DNA of 16,457 nt from Silvimonas sp. JCM 19000 (GTDB taxonomy: Bacteria; Pseudomonadota; Gammaproteobacteria; Burkholderiales; Chitinibacteraceae): NCBI GenBank assembly GCA_001313065.1, contig BBFD01000056.1:1-16457 (forward strand), given 5' to 3'. Positions within the stretch are counted from its first letter, which is position 1. The number at the start of each line of letters is the position of its first letter. The position numbers and the translations under genes are program-made. The notes under the pieces are model-generated. The model saw only the letters and a list, made by a program, of their open reading frames with translations. It ran no database searches and was not told the origin of the DNA. Positions 16,350-16,457 of the stretch are shown here, one piece after another.

Positions 16350-16457
16350 ATGAGCACTCTCGATATCCGCATTCTGGATGAACGCCTTAAAGACAATCTG
16401 CCAACCTACGCCACGGCGGGTGCCGCAGGACTGGATCTGCGCGCCTGCCTGGCCGCG
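16350..16457 (+). CDS. dut: dUTP diphosphatase, N-terminal part only
   Basis: Dut hydrolyses dUTP to dUMP, keeping uracil out of DNA and supplying the dTMP precursor. Thirty-six codons are visible: [20 protein letters not shown], then [16 protein letters not shown], which contains the first conserved motif of trimeric dUTPases (AGLDLRA). The position after coaBC matches the common coaBC-dut order. The upstream AGGG lies about ten bases from the start. The gene runs off the window edge with no break in the visible part. Confidence 0.93.
   Translation, partial: MSTLDIRILDERLKDNLPTYATAGAAGLDLRACLAA

Noticed and set aside
1..16457. CRISPR array, insertion sequence, prophage, tRNA or defence system
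   Set aside because: No regularly spaced repeats, no transposase or integrase motifs, no tRNA-like cloverleaf and no defence protein motifs were seen. The gene content is core chromosomal.

Overview
The window looks like a chromosomal segment of a motile, GC-rich betaproteobacterium, most likely of the order Neisseriales (Chromobacteriaceae or Chitinibacteraceae relatives). The evidence is the protein content and gene order: folB/plsY, smpB, a cytoplasmic asparaginase, 4.5S RNA, yciB-yciI-bolA-parvulin, a livK + livHMGF transporter, and radC/coaBC-dut. I see no insertion sequence, prophage, CRISPR array, tRNA or rRNA. Nearly all genes are housekeeping or core metabolism.

Layout. 1-122: start of a secreted Tim44-domain protein on the minus strand. 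123-550: non-coding as far as I can see. 551-1623: folB (-) divergent from plsY (+). 1691-3192: smpB (-) divergent from an asparaginase gene (+). 3234-3329: 4.5S SRP RNA. 3564-5652: yciB-yciI-bolA and a signal-peptide-bearing parvulin, all on the plus strand. 5733-6498: elyC (-), convergent with the parvulin and sharing a bidirectional terminator with it. 6613-11860: branched-chain amino-acid ABC transporter on the minus strand. Here livK is a separate unit with its own promoter and terminator, and livH-livM-livG-livF is a tight overlapping operon. 12137-14221: two tandem paralogous genes of unknown function on the minus strand, called A and B here. 14319-14995: radC (-), divergent from coaBC (+) and the start of dut (+, running off the end).

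The most important caution concerns reading frames. Fourteen genes are broken into short ORFs by about 34 single- or double-base indels, while plsY, smpB, livG and livH are intact. Every break can be explained by a homopolymer that is too long (A/T runs of 5-6 read as 6-8) or too short (runs of 2-4 read one base short). When these are corrected, every gene regains one open frame of the length normal for its family. I therefore treat them as real genes with probable sequencing or assembly errors, and give full spans with the break positions. I do not call them pseudogenes.

The most interesting biology is the A/B pair. Both proteins begin MRI, share an H-[IV]-Q-I-S-x3-RK block and a TADG block, and B ends in a domain with two EF-hand-like calcium loops that A lacks. 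Each gene is preceded by a near-identical element that fits the sigma-28 (FliA) promoter, TCAAG-N14-GCCGATA, followed by a shared TAACAAC block. This suggests a duplicated, flagellar-regulon-controlled, possibly exported protein pair. A second regulatory curiosity is a pair of matched TCGCAAATAT half-palindromes in the livH-livK gap.
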